Both the position numbers and the translations under genes were made by a program. Under the pieces are notes generated by a model. That model had not been told where the DNA came from, made no database searches, and saw only the letters and a program-made list of their open reading frames with translations. From NCBI GenBank assembly GCA_015065425.1, contig SVQH01000004.1, positions 52,767 through 116,766 of the forward strand: a stretch of 64,000 nt of DNA, read 5' to 3'. Shown here in pieces: positions 47,270 through 56,003 of the stretch (position 1 is its first letter; every line of letters starts with the position of its first letter). The DNA comes from Oscillospiraceae bacterium. Its GTDB lineage: Bacteria > Bacillota > Clostridia > Oscillospirales > Acutalibacteraceae.

Positions 47270-49519
47270 ATGAAAATTCTGACAAACAAGCCTTTTCCCG
47301 AAAAGTTTCAGGATAAGTATGATGAAATTTTCAGAGACGAAAAACCCGTATTTATGATTGCGGGTGACATGACCTTTGAAAAAACTTACGGGGACAGTGC
47401 CTTGTGCTTCACAAAAACCGCTATTTATGCCTTTGACGAGTGTTTTGATGGGGGTTATATAAAAATAGCTTATGACACTCTCGAAAAAGCAAAAGTAAAA
47501 AGAATGTACGGCAATGCCACCTTTGACCTTTATCCGAAAAACGGAAAGAGAATTGTTGCCATGCGTCTTTCCTTCGCAGCGGCGAACATAGCCGATGCAG
47601 GTGCCGATTTTATCAACGGCATCATCAAGGACGGATATTCCGACGAGCTTTATTATGCCGTGGAAAACACTTTTCTCAAACAGCGTTCCTTCTGTCCCAA
47701 GTGCGGAAGACGGCTTTCATCTCCCGATGCTGACTGCATCAACTGCAAAGGCAAGGGAAAAATGTTCGGAAAATTCCTGCAGTATGCCATGCCTTACAAA
47801 AAAGGACTTGTGGTATGTATGCTGCTGTCGGTTTTTACAACTGCCATGTCACTTGTACCGCCTTACATAACAGGTTATATGGTGGATGATGTTCTCCCGT
47901 CGGGCGAGCTTTCCATGCTCTATAAAATGATTCTGACCCTTTTGGGTGTATATATTCTTCAATACACCGTATCTGCTTTCAGAACATATCTTCTGAGAGT
48001 TACGGGAGACCGGATAGTTATCGGCATCAAAAAGGATATTTATGCCAAGGCTCAGTATCTTCCCATGAGCTTTTACGACAAGACCTCCACAGGCTCCGTT
48101 ATAAACCGTGTCACCTCGGACGCCGCCGCAATACAGAACTTTGTGCTGAAGATTTCTCAGGAAGCAGTGGTACAGTTCTTCACCCTCGTGGGAATTCTTG
48201 TCATTATGATAGCACTCAACTGGAAGCTTACTCTTTTCTCCCTTGTGCCCATTCCCTTTGTGGCACTTATAGGAAGACGCTTCGGTAAGAAGATAGGTCC
48301 CCGATATATGAGACTGTGGAGAAGAGGCTCCGCAATTTCAACTCTTCTTGCTGATACCATACCCGGTATCAGGATAGTAAAGGCATTTACCAACGAAAAA
48401 AGTGCCGTGGATAAGTTTGATTCCTATTGTGACGAATGGATGAGAGAATCAAAACAGGTTGCAAAAATTGCAAGTATATTCCCCTCTTTCATGACCTTCC
48501 TTGTCACCTGCGGTTCACTTATAATATGGTTTTCGGGCGGTACTTTCGTAATTCAGGGGGATGAGACCTTCTCAATAGGTCTTCTTGTTTCCTTCATATC
48601 TTATGCAAGCATGTTCTACAATCCCATAAACTTCTTTGCTAATTTCAATGATACATATCAGAACACCCTTGCTTCTGCAGAAAAGATACTCGACATTCTT
48701 GATGCAGAGCCTGAGCACAATTTCGGCAAGGGCAAGGTTCCCGCAAAAATTGACGGTAAAATCGAATTCAGAAACGTCAACTTCTCCTTTGACCGTTCAA
48801 AGAAGGTTTTAAGCAACATTAATCTCGTAATTGAGCCGGGCGACGTTGTAGGTATCGTCGGCACTACAGGCTCGGGTAAATCCACACTTATAAACCTTAT
48901 AATGCGTTATTATGACGAATATGAAGGCGAAATACTCATTGACGGACAGAACCTCAAGGACATTGACATGGAATACTACAGAAATCAGATAGGCTTCGTT
49001 CAGCAGGAGCCTCTGATGTTCAAGGATACGGTATTCAACAACATAGCTTACGGTGCAGGTAACGTTCATGTAGAGCAGGTACTCCGTGCCGCAGACATTG
49101 CAAATGCACACGGCTTCATTTCCCGTATGCCCGATGCTTACGACACGCTTTTAGGTGAAAGAGGTATAGGTCTTTCAGGCGGTGAAAAGCAGAGAATATC
49201 CATTGCCCGTGCAGTCATGAAAAATCCCTCAATACTCATTTTTGACGAAGCTACCGCTGCCGTTGACTCAGAAACAGAGCATCTCATTCAGGAAGCCATT
49301 GAAAGGCTTATAAGAGGCAGAACCACACTTATGATAGCACACCGTCTGTCGACTCTCAGAAACGCAAACAAGATCGTCGTTGTTGACAAGGGTGAAATTA
49401 TAGAATTCGGCACTCCGGATGAACTTATGGCATTGAAGGGTAAATATTACAAGCTCATTCAGATTCAGTCCATGGGCGAACAGCTTAAGGCTCAGAAAGA
49501 AGCCGAAAATTTTGAATAA
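47270..49519 (+). CDS. ABC exporter with N-terminal zinc-ribbon extension (DUF1854-associated)
   Basis: A 749-residue half-transporter. Residues 1-135 form an unusual soluble domain (beta-rich, GDMTFEKTYGDSALCFTKTAIYAFD), followed by a zinc ribbon CPKC-x10-CINC (Cys142, 145, 156, 159). The six-helix exporter domain spans ~165-480 and the ATPase ~510-745: Walker A GTTGSGKST, signature LSGGEKQRISIARA, Walker B LIFDEATAAVD, and switch His in AHRLS. The start is the ATG nine bases after GAGGTG. It is co-transcribed with DUF1854 and a cyclic-di-AMP receptor. This ABC/DUF1854 pair is best known from cyanophycin loci, but no cyanophycin gene is here. The substrate is unknown. Confidence 0.92.
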   Translation: MKILTNKPFPEKFQDKYDEIFRDEKPVFMIAGDMTFEKTYGDSALCFTKTAIYAFDECFDGGYIKIAYDTLEKAKVKRMYGNATFDLYPKNGKRIVAMRLSFAAANIADAGADFINGIIKDGYSDELYYAVENTFLKQRSFCPKCGRRLSSPDADCINCKGKGKMFGKFLQYAMPYKKGLVVCMLLSVFTTAMSLVPPYITGYMVDDVLPSGELSMLYKMILTLLGVYILQYTVSAFRTYLLRVTGDRIVIGIKKDIYAKAQYLPMSFYDKTSTGSVINRVTSDAAAIQNFVLKISQEAVVQFFTLVGILVIMIALNWKLTLFSLVPIPFVALIGRRFGKKIGPRYMRLWRRGSAISTLLADTIPGIRIVKAFTNEKSAVDKFDSYCDEWMRESKQVAKIASIFPSFMTFLVTCGSLIIWFSGGTFVIQGDETFSIGLLVSFISYASMFYNPINFFANFNDTYQNTLASAEKILDILDAEPEHNFGKGKVPAKIDGKIEFRNVNFSFDRSKKVLSNINLVIEPGDVVGIVGTTGSGKSTLINLIMRYYDEYEGEILIDGQNLKDIDMEYYRNQIGFVQQEPLMFKDTVFNNIAYGAGNVHVEQVLRAADIANAHGFISRMPDAYDTLLGERGIGLSGGEKQRISIARAVMKNPSILIFDEATAAVDSETEHLIQEAIERLIRGRTTLMIAHRLSTLRNANKIVVVDKGEIIEFGTPDELMALKGKYYKLIQIQSMGEQLKAQKEAENFE

Positions 49520-49531
49520 GGAGGGGAAAAC

Positions 49532-50020
49532 ATGATAAATTATATAGACGGGCCTGAAGTCAGAATAACGGAAAATGACGGAATATTCGTTGATGTGGAG
49601 TTTTTCCACACAAAAGAAAAGATAGAAGGGCTTGAGCTTCACAGGCTTTTCCCCCGCTCGGGTTCAAACAAATATATTGTTCTTCTCAACGAAGAGGGCG
49701 AACAGACAGCCATTATAAGAAATATTGAAAATCTTGACCCCGATTCAAAAGCCGTTGTAGAGAAGGTACTCGAAGAATATTACATGATTCCGAGGATCAC
49801 TAAATTCATTTCCATGACGGAAAAATTCAAGATATGGATGTGGACAGCCGAGACCGACAAGGGTGTTATCACCTTTGAAATAAGAAATCACATTGCATCC
49901 ATAAAGCCCCTTTATGACGGCAGAGTTCTCATAAAGGATGCCAACGACAACCGTTACGAAATACCCGATTACAGACTTCTTGACAAGGAAAGTCAGAAGA
50001 TGCTCATACCGAAACTTTGA
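49532..50020 (+). CDS. DUF1854 family protein
   Basis: A 162-residue soluble protein. LHRLFPRSGSNKYIVLLNEEGEQTAIIRNIENLDPDSKAVVEKVLEEYYMIPRI and TEKFKIWMWTAETDKGVITFEIRN match the DUF1854 pattern. Members are encoded beside the ABC exporter with the extended N-terminus and have been called cyanophycin-metabolism-associated. It lies 12 bp after the ABC gene and 16 bp before the cyclic-di-AMP receptor, so all three are one operon. Biochemical role is unknown; it may be a regulatory subunit of the transporter. Confidence 0.88.
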   Translation: MINYIDGPEVRITENDGIFVDVEFFHTKEKIEGLELHRLFPRSGSNKYIVLLNEEGEQTAIIRNIENLDPDSKAVVEKVLEEYYMIPRITKFISMTEKFKIWMWTAETDKGVITFEIRNHIASIKPLYDGRVLIKDANDNRYEIPDYRLLDKESQKMLIPKL

Positions 50021-50036
50021 TAAAGGAGACAAAAAC

Positions 50037-50363
50037 ATGAAACTTGTTATTGCCATTGTAAATAATGATGACAGTGCAGTGGTTGCATCTGCACTCACCA
50101 AAGAGAATTTCATAGTCACAAAGCTTTCCACCACAGGCGGTTTTCTCATGGTGGGAAACACCACCTTCCTTATAGGTACCGAGGACAAGGACGTACCGAG
50201 ACTTAAGGAGATAATCAATAAGTATTCAAGCACAAGAACTCACCGTTCAAACACCACGGAATCCTTCGGCAGAGGTCTTTCCGAGGGAGCACTCGCTCAG
50301 GATGTAACAGTCGGCGGTGCAACGGTTTTCGTACTGAGTGTAGATTCAATGGATAAATACTAA
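50037..50363 (+). CDS. darA: Cyclic-di-AMP receptor (DarA/PstA-like)
   Basis: A 108-residue PII-like protein. KLVIAIVNNDDSAVVASALTKENFIVTKLSTTGGFLMVGNTTFLIG matches the DarA/PstA family, with the TTGGFL segment and N-terminal VxxxD that bind cyclic-di-AMP. The start is the ATG preceded by AAGGAG (50023-50028). Standalone darA genes usually lie near DNA polymerase III delta prime genes (tmk-darA-holB); here it is at the end of the ABC-DUF1854 operon, an uncommon setting that may tie that transporter to cyclic-di-AMP signalling. Confidence 0.92.
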   Translation: MKLVIAIVNNDDSAVVASALTKENFIVTKLSTTGGFLMVGNTTFLIGTEDKDVPRLKEIINKYSSTRTHRSNTTESFGRGLSEGALAQDVTVGGATVFVLSVDSMDKY

Positions 50364-50413
50364 GAAAAAGTATAACGCTGACATTAGTCAGCATATCACT
50401 TGCAGGTAAGAGA

Positions 50414-50458
50414 AAGGGGCTGTTGCAAATCCGAAAAACGGAGTTGCAACAGCCCCTT
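50414..50458. terminator. Bidirectional terminator
   Basis: AAGGGGCTGTTGCAA (50414-50428) pairs perfectly with TTGCAACAGCCCCTT (50444-50458), between the darA gene and the convergent small gene. Confidence 0.85.
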
Positions 50459-50474
50459 CGGCTGCTTTTTCTTA

Positions 50475-50714
50475 TCAGTCGAGTTCAGCAAGCTTCTGCT
50501 TGAACTCTTCAACTCTTTCTGCTGTGTTGGTGATTCCCATGGAATCTGCTATTGTTTCAATGAAGGGCATAGCCTGTTCAAGTGTGAAGGGTCTGCCGAT
50601 TTCGAGCATGGGATGATCCTTTGCTTCGGGAACCATTTCAAAGAGGAATTCCGCAGTCTTGGGATTGTCAAGAAGCTCGCCTATTGTTGTTTCTTCAAAT
50701 GAATATTTTGCCAT
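50475..50714 (-). CDS. Small helical protein of the acyl-ligase cluster (79 aa)
   Basis: A 79-residue acidic, soluble protein, YSFEETTIGELLDNPKTAEFLFEMVPEAKDHPMLEIGRPFTLEQAM, ending EEFKQKLAELD. The TIGELL...HPML....(F/M)TLEQ pattern recurs as an all-helical module at the C-terminus of clostridial glycosidases, and the C-terminus of the GH2 protein at 57972-60239 looks similar (IGDIW..., GFSIKR, LSLNAKLNKI). The start is the ATG eight bases after GGAG. It is the last gene of the operon with two acyl-activating enzymes. Function unknown. Confidence 0.8.
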   Translation of the reverse strand: MAKYSFEETTIGELLDNPKTAEFLFEMVPEAKDHPMLEIGRPFTLEQAMPFIETIADSMGITNTAERVEEFKQKLAELD

Positions 50715-50739
50715 GATAATTACTCCTTTATTAATTAAT

Positions 50740-52398
50740 TTACATTTTTTCAAGTTTCATAAAGTCAACTTTTTCAAGGGGAGTATGGGGAAGCTCGTCC
50801 ATGAAGATAATTTCTCTGGGTACTGAGAACTGATTGAGGTTCTTTGCACACGCATCGGTGATTATCTTTTTATATTCTTCCTCATCGCCCTTTGTTTTAA
50901 GTGAAACATAAAGTCTTACAAGGGGTCTGCCGTCTTCTGTTGTTCCTCTTACGGCACAGGATTCCTTGATAAAGGGAAGCGTATCCATAAGATTTTCAAT
51001 ATCAACGGGATATACATTATAGCCTGAAATGATGATAACTCTCTTCTTTCTTCCGTAGAAATAGAAGAAGCCGTCTTCATCCATATAACCGAGGTCGCCT
51101 GAAAGCACCCACGCAGTGCCTTCTTCATCATAATAAAGACCTGCATCCTTGGGACCGTCTTCGGTGAGATAACCTTCCATAAGTGTTGAGCCTGAAATAC
51201 AGATTTCACCCACTTCGCCTACGGGAACTTCCTTGTGATCGTCGTCCCATATCTCCATACGAAGTCCCTCAAGGGGCTTACCTATTGAACCGTCTTTATA
51301 TACCCAGTTTGTGTTAACGCAGCATACGGAACCGACTTCCGTAAGACCGTAACCCTGACGAAGACGGGCAGAAGTGCCGTTTTTCTCAAGCATTCCGTTG
51401 AAAGCTTCAAGGAAGGCAGGAGAAAGGTCGTCGCCGCCTACGAACATCATACGTGTGTCCTTAAGATGGGGTCCGTCAAAGCCGGGAGTGTTATAAAGCT
51501 TTTTGAACATATTGGGAATACCGCCGATACCGACGACTTTATTCTTTTTATAAAGCTTCAGTACAAGCTTTGCGTCGAACTGCATAAGAGGGATGATTCT
51601 TCCGGCATTGCAAAGTGCCATGTGACCTGCAACGACAAGACCGAAGGCATGGAAGAAGGGAAGAATGATAATCTCTGCTTCTTCACCGGGGTCTTCTATG
51701 TGGTCGATATATCCCAGCTTATGTACATTTTCATTGATAGCTTTGTTAGTAAGTTTTATGGTCTTGCTCTTACCTGTGGTACCGCCGCCGTTTAAGTATA
51801 CAGCGATATCATCACAGTTATTTACACAGCCTTCAACAGTTCTTCCTTCATATTTTCTGACAACCTCTTCATAAAGAGTGGCATTTTTATATCCGAGAAT
51901 CTTTTCAAGAAGTGCCTCACCCATGGCGGCTGCTTTTTTCTTTGCGGGAGCAGCATAGTCCGAACAACGGCACAGAAGAACGGGAAGACCGAGACTGTTG
52001 ACAGCATCAACATTGTGCTGCTTGAGTCCTAAAAGACCAAGCACCATGATACCCTTTGAGCCTGATTCCTTAACTGTTTCAATAAGTGCTTCATCGGGAA
52101 GCAGAGGATGAATGAAATTTACAATTACACCGAGCTTGTTAAGTGCGTAAAACGCAGTAAAGCTTTCAATATCCGAGGGAACAAAAATTGAGTAAACATC
52201 CCCTCTTTTAAGACCGAGGTCTTTTTTGAAATAACAGGCAAGTGCTTCGGTATCGCATATAAATTTTGAACGCATTACCATCTGATCCATGTGTTGTGCC
52301 TGTTTGTAATCACCGTACTTTTCCGTTGCAGCAAGATAGAATTCATAACAATTATAGTTTTTGGATTCTATCATATTTGAAAAAGGCTCTGTATTCAT
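50740..52398 (-). CDS. AMP-dependent synthetase/ligase, copy A
   Basis: A 552-residue member of the ANL adenylating superfamily, which activates a carboxylic acid as acyl-AMP and usually transfers it to CoA. Motifs: YLNGGGTTGKSKTIKLT (P-loop-like A3), RQGYGLTEVGSV (A5), VLSGDLGYMDEDGFFYFYGRKKRVIIISGYNVYP (A7-A10) and the C-terminal catalytic Lys in TPLEKVDFMKLEK. It closely resembles the gene at 52892-54583 along its whole length, so the two are tandem duplicates separated by a small gene. It may act on a fatty or aromatic acid; the substrate is unknown. Confidence 0.93.
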   Translation of the reverse strand: MNTEPFSNMIESKNYNCYEFYLAATEKYGDYKQAQHMDQMVMRSKFICDTEALACYFKKDLGLKRGDVYSIFVPSDIESFTAFYALNKLGVIVNFIHPLLPDEALIETVKESGSKGIMVLGLLGLKQHNVDAVNSLGLPVLLCRCSDYAAPAKKKAAAMGEALLEKILGYKNATLYEEVVRKYEGRTVEGCVNNCDDIAVYLNGGGTTGKSKTIKLTNKAINENVHKLGYIDHIEDPGEEAEIIILPFFHAFGLVVAGHMALCNAGRIIPLMQFDAKLVLKLYKKNKVVGIGGIPNMFKKLYNTPGFDGPHLKDTRMMFVGGDDLSPAFLEAFNGMLEKNGTSARLRQGYGLTEVGSVCCVNTNWVYKDGSIGKPLEGLRMEIWDDDHKEVPVGEVGEICISGSTLMEGYLTEDGPKDAGLYYDEEGTAWVLSGDLGYMDEDGFFYFYGRKKRVIIISGYNVYPVDIENLMDTLPFIKESCAVRGTTEDGRPLVRLYVSLKTKGDEEEYKKIITDACAKNLNQFSVPREIIFMDELPHTPLEKVDFMKLEKM

Positions 52399-52419
52399 AA
52401 CTAAAATCCCCTTTATTTA

Positions 52420-52740
52420 TCAGTCTGATATTTTGTGACCGTTCTTAAGCTCAATAGTTCTCTTCATAAACGGAATTCTGAGAACACCTGTAAATTTATC
52501 ACCGTCAAAAGTAACCTCTGCCTCAAGCTCTTTGCCGGGAAGCATGGTTATCTCGCCCTTACCTTTGAGAGTGTTACCGTTTTCAACGATATCATAAGTT
52601 CTGATTTTTACATCCTTCAGCTTATCGGGAAGCTGAAAATCAATGTCATATTCTCCGTCCTTGTCGGAAATAACAACAGTGATATCTCCTTTGAATATCA
52701 TCATATTGACTGATGTTACCCATGTGCCTAAACCTATCAT
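52420..52740 (-). CDS. Hypothetical protein between the two ligases (106 aa)
   Basis: A 106-residue soluble protein, I think all-beta (GDITVVISDKDGEYDIDFQLPDKLKDVKIRTYDIVENGNTLKG, EAEVTFDGDKFTGVLRIPFMKRTIEL). No family is recognised. It has no signal peptide, no Cys and no membrane segment. It lies 22 bp upstream of ligase copy A and ~150 bp after ligase copy B, all on the minus strand. A lipid- or acyl-binding barrel would fit the neighbours, but nothing in the sequence proves it. Confidence 0.75.
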   Translation of the reverse strand: MIGLGTWVTSVNMMIFKGDITVVISDKDGEYDIDFQLPDKLKDVKIRTYDIVENGNTLKGKGEITMLPGKELEAEVTFDGDKFTGVLRIPFMKRTIELKNGHKISD

Positions 52741-52859
52741 AAGAAAACCTCCGAAAAATTAATTAACAAATAAATTATATCACGGTCAGTATTAATATTT
52801 ATGAATAAATTATTAACTTTATAGGGAAATTTAGTTATTTTATTTAAATTTTTATGTGC

Positions 52860-52892
52860 TAAAACAACATATTTGATGAACTTCGTTGTTTT
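52860..52892 (-). terminator. Hairpin at the end of ligase copy B
   Basis: AAAACAAC (from 52860) pairs with GTTGTTTT (to 52892) around an AT-rich loop. It lies downstream of ligase B and would limit transcription into the small beta protein. Confidence 0.5.
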
Positions 52893-54583
52893 CAGTTTTT
52901 CTTACAAGCAATTTTTTCAAGAGCCATGAAGTCAACCTTCTCAAGGGGAGTATGGGGAAGCTCATCCATAAACTCGATTTCTCTGGGAACGGAGAACTTG
53001 GAAAGGTTCTTTTCACAGGCTTCCGTAATCTGTCTTCTGTAGTCCTCTTCGTCGCCCTTTGCCTTAAGTGAAACAAAGAGTTTTACAATAGGCTTGCCCT
53101 CTGCCGAAATACCTCTTACGGCACAGGATTCCTTGATAAAGGAAAGAGTGTCCATAAGATTTTCAATGTCAACGGGATATACGTTATAGCCTGAAATGAT
53201 GATAACTCTCTTCTTTCTTCCTGAGAAGAAGAAGAAACCGTCCTCATCTCTGTAGCCGAGGTCACCCGAGCATACCCAGGGTGTACCCTCTTCGTCATAA
53301 TAAAGACCTGCATCCTTGGGGCCGTCAGCCGTAAGATAACCTTCCATGATGGTGGGACCTGCAATTACAATTTCGCCCACGGTTCCGTCGGGAACTTCCT
53401 TGTGGTCATCGTCCCATATCTGCATTCTTACACCTGCAAGGGGAAGACCTATGGAGTTGTCTTTATTTGTCCAGTTTGTATTTGCACAGCAGACGGAGCC
53501 TACCTCAGTAAGTCCGTAGCCCTGACGAAGACGTGCGGATGTACCGTTCTTTTCAAGCATATCGTTGAATTCCTGCAAAAATGCGGGGGACAAATCGTCA
53601 CCGCCTGCAAACATCATACGGGTATTTGAAAGGTGGGGACCGTCAAAACCGGGAGTATGATAGAGCTTTTTGAACATGGCGGGAATTCCGACGATGCCCG
53701 AAATACGGTTTTTCTTGTAAAGCTTTACAACAAGCTTTCCGTCAAACTGCATCATGGGGATAATTCTTGCGGCATTGCACATAGTCATGTGCATTGCAAC
53801 AACAAGACCGAAGGCATGGAAGAAAGGAAGAATTATGATTTCACCCTCTTCACCGGGGTCAATAATGTGGTCTATGTAACCGAGAGCGTGAACATTTTCG
53901 TTTATAGCCTTACTTGTAAGCTTAATAGTCTTACTTTTGCCTGTGGTTCCGCCGCCGTTCAGGAATACGGCAATGTCATCACCGTTATTCTTTTCGCCTT
54001 CAACGGTTCTGCCCATATATTTTTTGATTACATCCTCATAAAGAGTTGCATCTCTGTATTTGAGTATCTTTTCAAGAAGTGCCTCACCGAGACCTGCGGC
54101 TGCTTTCTTAACGGGGGAAGCATAATCCGAGCAGCGGCACAGCAGAATGGGAAGTCCCGTTTTGTTTACAGCTTCAACATTGTGCTGCTTAAGTCCTATA
54201 AGACCCAATACCATAATACCCTTTGAGCCTGATTCTTTTATGGTTTCAAAAAGTACTTCATCGGGAAGAAGGGGATGAACGAAGTTTACGATTACACCGA
54301 TTTTATTGAGTGCATAGAAAGCAACGATGCTTTCAACATTTGTGGGGGTAAAAATGGTGTATGCATCTCCCCTTTTGAGTTTGAGTTCCTTCTTGAAATA
54401 AACGGCAAGAGCCTCTATTTCTGCAATAAGTTCAGAACGCTTACCTCTTTTGTCCATGTGCTGATAGGCATCATAATCGCCGTAAATCTCGGTTGCCTTA
54501 AGGAAAAACTCATAGCAGTTAAGATTGTCAGCCTTAATCATCATGTTTTTTGCCTGATCATCACGGAATCTGTTTTCAGTCAT
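52892..54583 (-). CDS. AMP-dependent synthetase/ligase, copy B
   Basis: A 563-residue paralogue of copy A, sharing most residues, including FLNGGGTTGKSKTIKLTSKAI, RQGYGLTEVGSV, CSGDLGYRDEDGFFFFSGRKKR and TPLEKVDFM. The start was set at MTENRFRDDQ because AAAGGAT is placed before it and the following YEFFLKATE aligns with copy A; a start 58 codons earlier would add an unrelated hydrophobic lead. Presumably both enzymes activate related acids. Confidence 0.93.
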   Translation of the reverse strand: MTENRFRDDQAKNMMIKADNLNCYEFFLKATEIYGDYDAYQHMDKRGKRSELIAEIEALAVYFKKELKLKRGDAYTIFTPTNVESIVAFYALNKIGVIVNFVHPLLPDEVLFETIKESGSKGIMVLGLIGLKQHNVEAVNKTGLPILLCRCSDYASPVKKAAAGLGEALLEKILKYRDATLYEDVIKKYMGRTVEGEKNNGDDIAVFLNGGGTTGKSKTIKLTSKAINENVHALGYIDHIIDPGEEGEIIILPFFHAFGLVVAMHMTMCNAARIIPMMQFDGKLVVKLYKKNRISGIVGIPAMFKKLYHTPGFDGPHLSNTRMMFAGGDDLSPAFLQEFNDMLEKNGTSARLRQGYGLTEVGSVCCANTNWTNKDNSIGLPLAGVRMQIWDDDHKEVPDGTVGEIVIAGPTIMEGYLTADGPKDAGLYYDEEGTPWVCSGDLGYRDEDGFFFFSGRKKRVIIISGYNVYPVDIENLMDTLSFIKESCAVRGISAEGKPIVKLFVSLKAKGDEEDYRRQITEACEKNLSKFSVPREIEFMDELPHTPLEKVDFMALEKIACKKN

Positions 54584-54770
54584 AATTTCAAATCCTTTGT
54601 TTTTATTTAGCCGTTTTATGAGCATTGTAAACATTTTACTAAATAAATGTTTGAAAATCAATAGAAAATGTATATGTTTTACTAAAATTTCTCTTATGAC
54701 GAATATGCAACACAGGACACTGCAGGTGTCAATTCGCCGACACGGTGTCTGATTCAACTTTTCAAAAGCA

Positions 54771-54798
54771 TTGACTTTTCGGTAAGATAAGTTATAAT
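54771..54798 (+). promoter_or_regulatory. Promoter of the lipoprotein gene
   Basis: TTGACT (54771-54776), 16-bp spacer, TATAAT (54793-54798), about 48 bp before the ATG. Confidence 0.75.
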
Positions 54799-54846
54799 AG
54801 TAAATAAATATAAACTATTTCTCTTTATATATACGGAGTGTTACAG

Positions 54847-55794
54847 ATGAAAAAAATCAGAGTATTTACCGCTTTTATATGTGTTGCTGCAGTTTTAACG
54901 CTCAGCTCATGTTTTTCCCTGAATATCCCCGACCCCGGAAAAATTCAGAACCCGGATGAGGCGACAACCACAATAGTAATGAACGGCGAGACCGATTATT
55001 CATACACATATCAGGAAACCACGGCACCTTACGAAGACATACCAACTGTTATACCTGAAATAACAACGGCACCCGCAGTCCAGGAAATCCCCTCTGCAGT
55101 AATTCCGGAAGAGCCTGTAACCGAACCCGAAATGCCCTCGGAAAATACTGCACCTGACTATTCTTCTTATACCAAAAAGCAGATATTAGACATGTATGAG
55201 GAAGCACTTAATAAGACGAGAAACTATACGGGTTCACTCTCTGCCGTTGTGACGGAAGCCTTCAATGCGGACATTAAGGATGCTCACCCCGGCGGTCAGC
55301 TCACGGAATTACTTGCAAGTAACATTGTAAAATTAGTGGGAAGCGAAGGTTCACAGACACTTAATTTTTCAAACGGAAAAGCCACGAATAAAGACGGTGA
55401 GTCCGTTCCCGTACTTCTTCCGCAGAGAACATCCTTCTCTCTGCCCGAAGAGGGGGTAAAAAATGCTGTAATAACAAACGAAAACGGCAAGACAAGAATC
55501 AGAATAACCCTTGTCCCCGAAACCGTAGCCATGGGCGAAATACCGAAATACAATTCAGGTGCGGTAGGCTATCTTGACACCTCTGACATGAATTTCGTCA
55601 TAATAACAATAAGCCGTGTAGACATAAGCTACACAGGCTCGGTAATTGATGCCGTAATAAACAGTGACGGATATATTGAAAGCGTAAATTATACCATTAA
55701 CATGAGCACCTACGCAGAGCTGTCAGGCATGGGCATAACCGGCTACGGCACCCTCGAAGGAGCACAGACAGAAAACTGGAAGCTAAATTATTAA
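54847..55794 (+). CDS. Secreted lipoprotein of unknown function (315 aa)
   Basis: Residues 1-22 form a lipoprotein signal (lipobox TLSSC), so Cys is lipidated and the protein sits on the outer face of the membrane. A Thr/Glu/Pro-rich linker (about 25-105) precedes a folded part (about 110-315) rich in short beta strands (NYTGSLSAVVTEAF, ISYTGSVIDAVINSDGYIESVNYTINM). The last part resembles lipoprotein beta-sheet domains in which the substrate is unknown. The ATG is eight bases after CGGAG. It is a single gene with its own promoter and terminator. Confidence 0.82.
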   Translation: MKKIRVFTAFICVAAVLTLSSCFSLNIPDPGKIQNPDEATTTIVMNGETDYSYTYQETTAPYEDIPTVIPEITTAPAVQEIPSAVIPEEPVTEPEMPSENTAPDYSSYTKKQILDMYEEALNKTRNYTGSLSAVVTEAFNADIKDAHPGGQLTELLASNIVKLVGSEGSQTLNFSNGKATNKDGESVPVLLPQRTSFSLPEEGVKNAVITNENGKTRIRITLVPETVAMGEIPKYNSGAVGYLDTSDMNFVIITISRVDISYTGSVIDAVINSDGYIESVNYTINMSTYAELSGMGITGYGTLEGAQTENWKLNY

Positions 55795-55810
55795 ATTAAG
55801 AGAACAATAT

Positions 55811-55860
55811 CACAACCGCTTTCTTTTAGTTAAAACTACAGGATGCGGTTGTATTTTTTT
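55811..55860 (+). terminator. Terminator of the lipoprotein gene
   Basis: ACAACCGC (55812-55819) pairs with GCGGTTGT (55845-55852), followed by T7. Confidence 0.85.
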
Positions 55861-55924
55861 ACCGTTATACTGAAAACTAAGAATTTTTAACATTTTTGCT
55901 GCAAAAACTTTTGCAATTTACTTT

Positions 55925-55977
55925 TTTTTGCATTTGAATGCAAAAACTTGACTAAATTATGATTTTTGTGCTATGCT
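55925..55977 (+). promoter_or_regulatory. Palindrome and promoter upstream of the DUF4143 ATPase
   Basis: TTTTTGCATT-TG-AATGCAAAAA (55925-55946) is a perfect 10-bp-arm inverted repeat immediately before TTGACT (55948-55953), an 18-bp spacer and TATGCT (55972-55977). The palindrome may be an operator; the regulator is unknown. Confidence 0.5.
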
Positions 55978-56003
55978 GTTAACAAATAAGGAGGTGCAGA
56001 GCT

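Noticed and set aside
47270-50020. Cyanophycin storage locus
   Set aside because: Only the associated ABC and DUF1854 genes are here; no cyanophycin synthetase or cyanophycinase is visible.
54584-54757. Extended N-terminus of ligase copy B
   Set aside because: The extra 58 codons are unlike copy A and contain a hydrophobic stretch with no ribosome site; the internal ATG has one.
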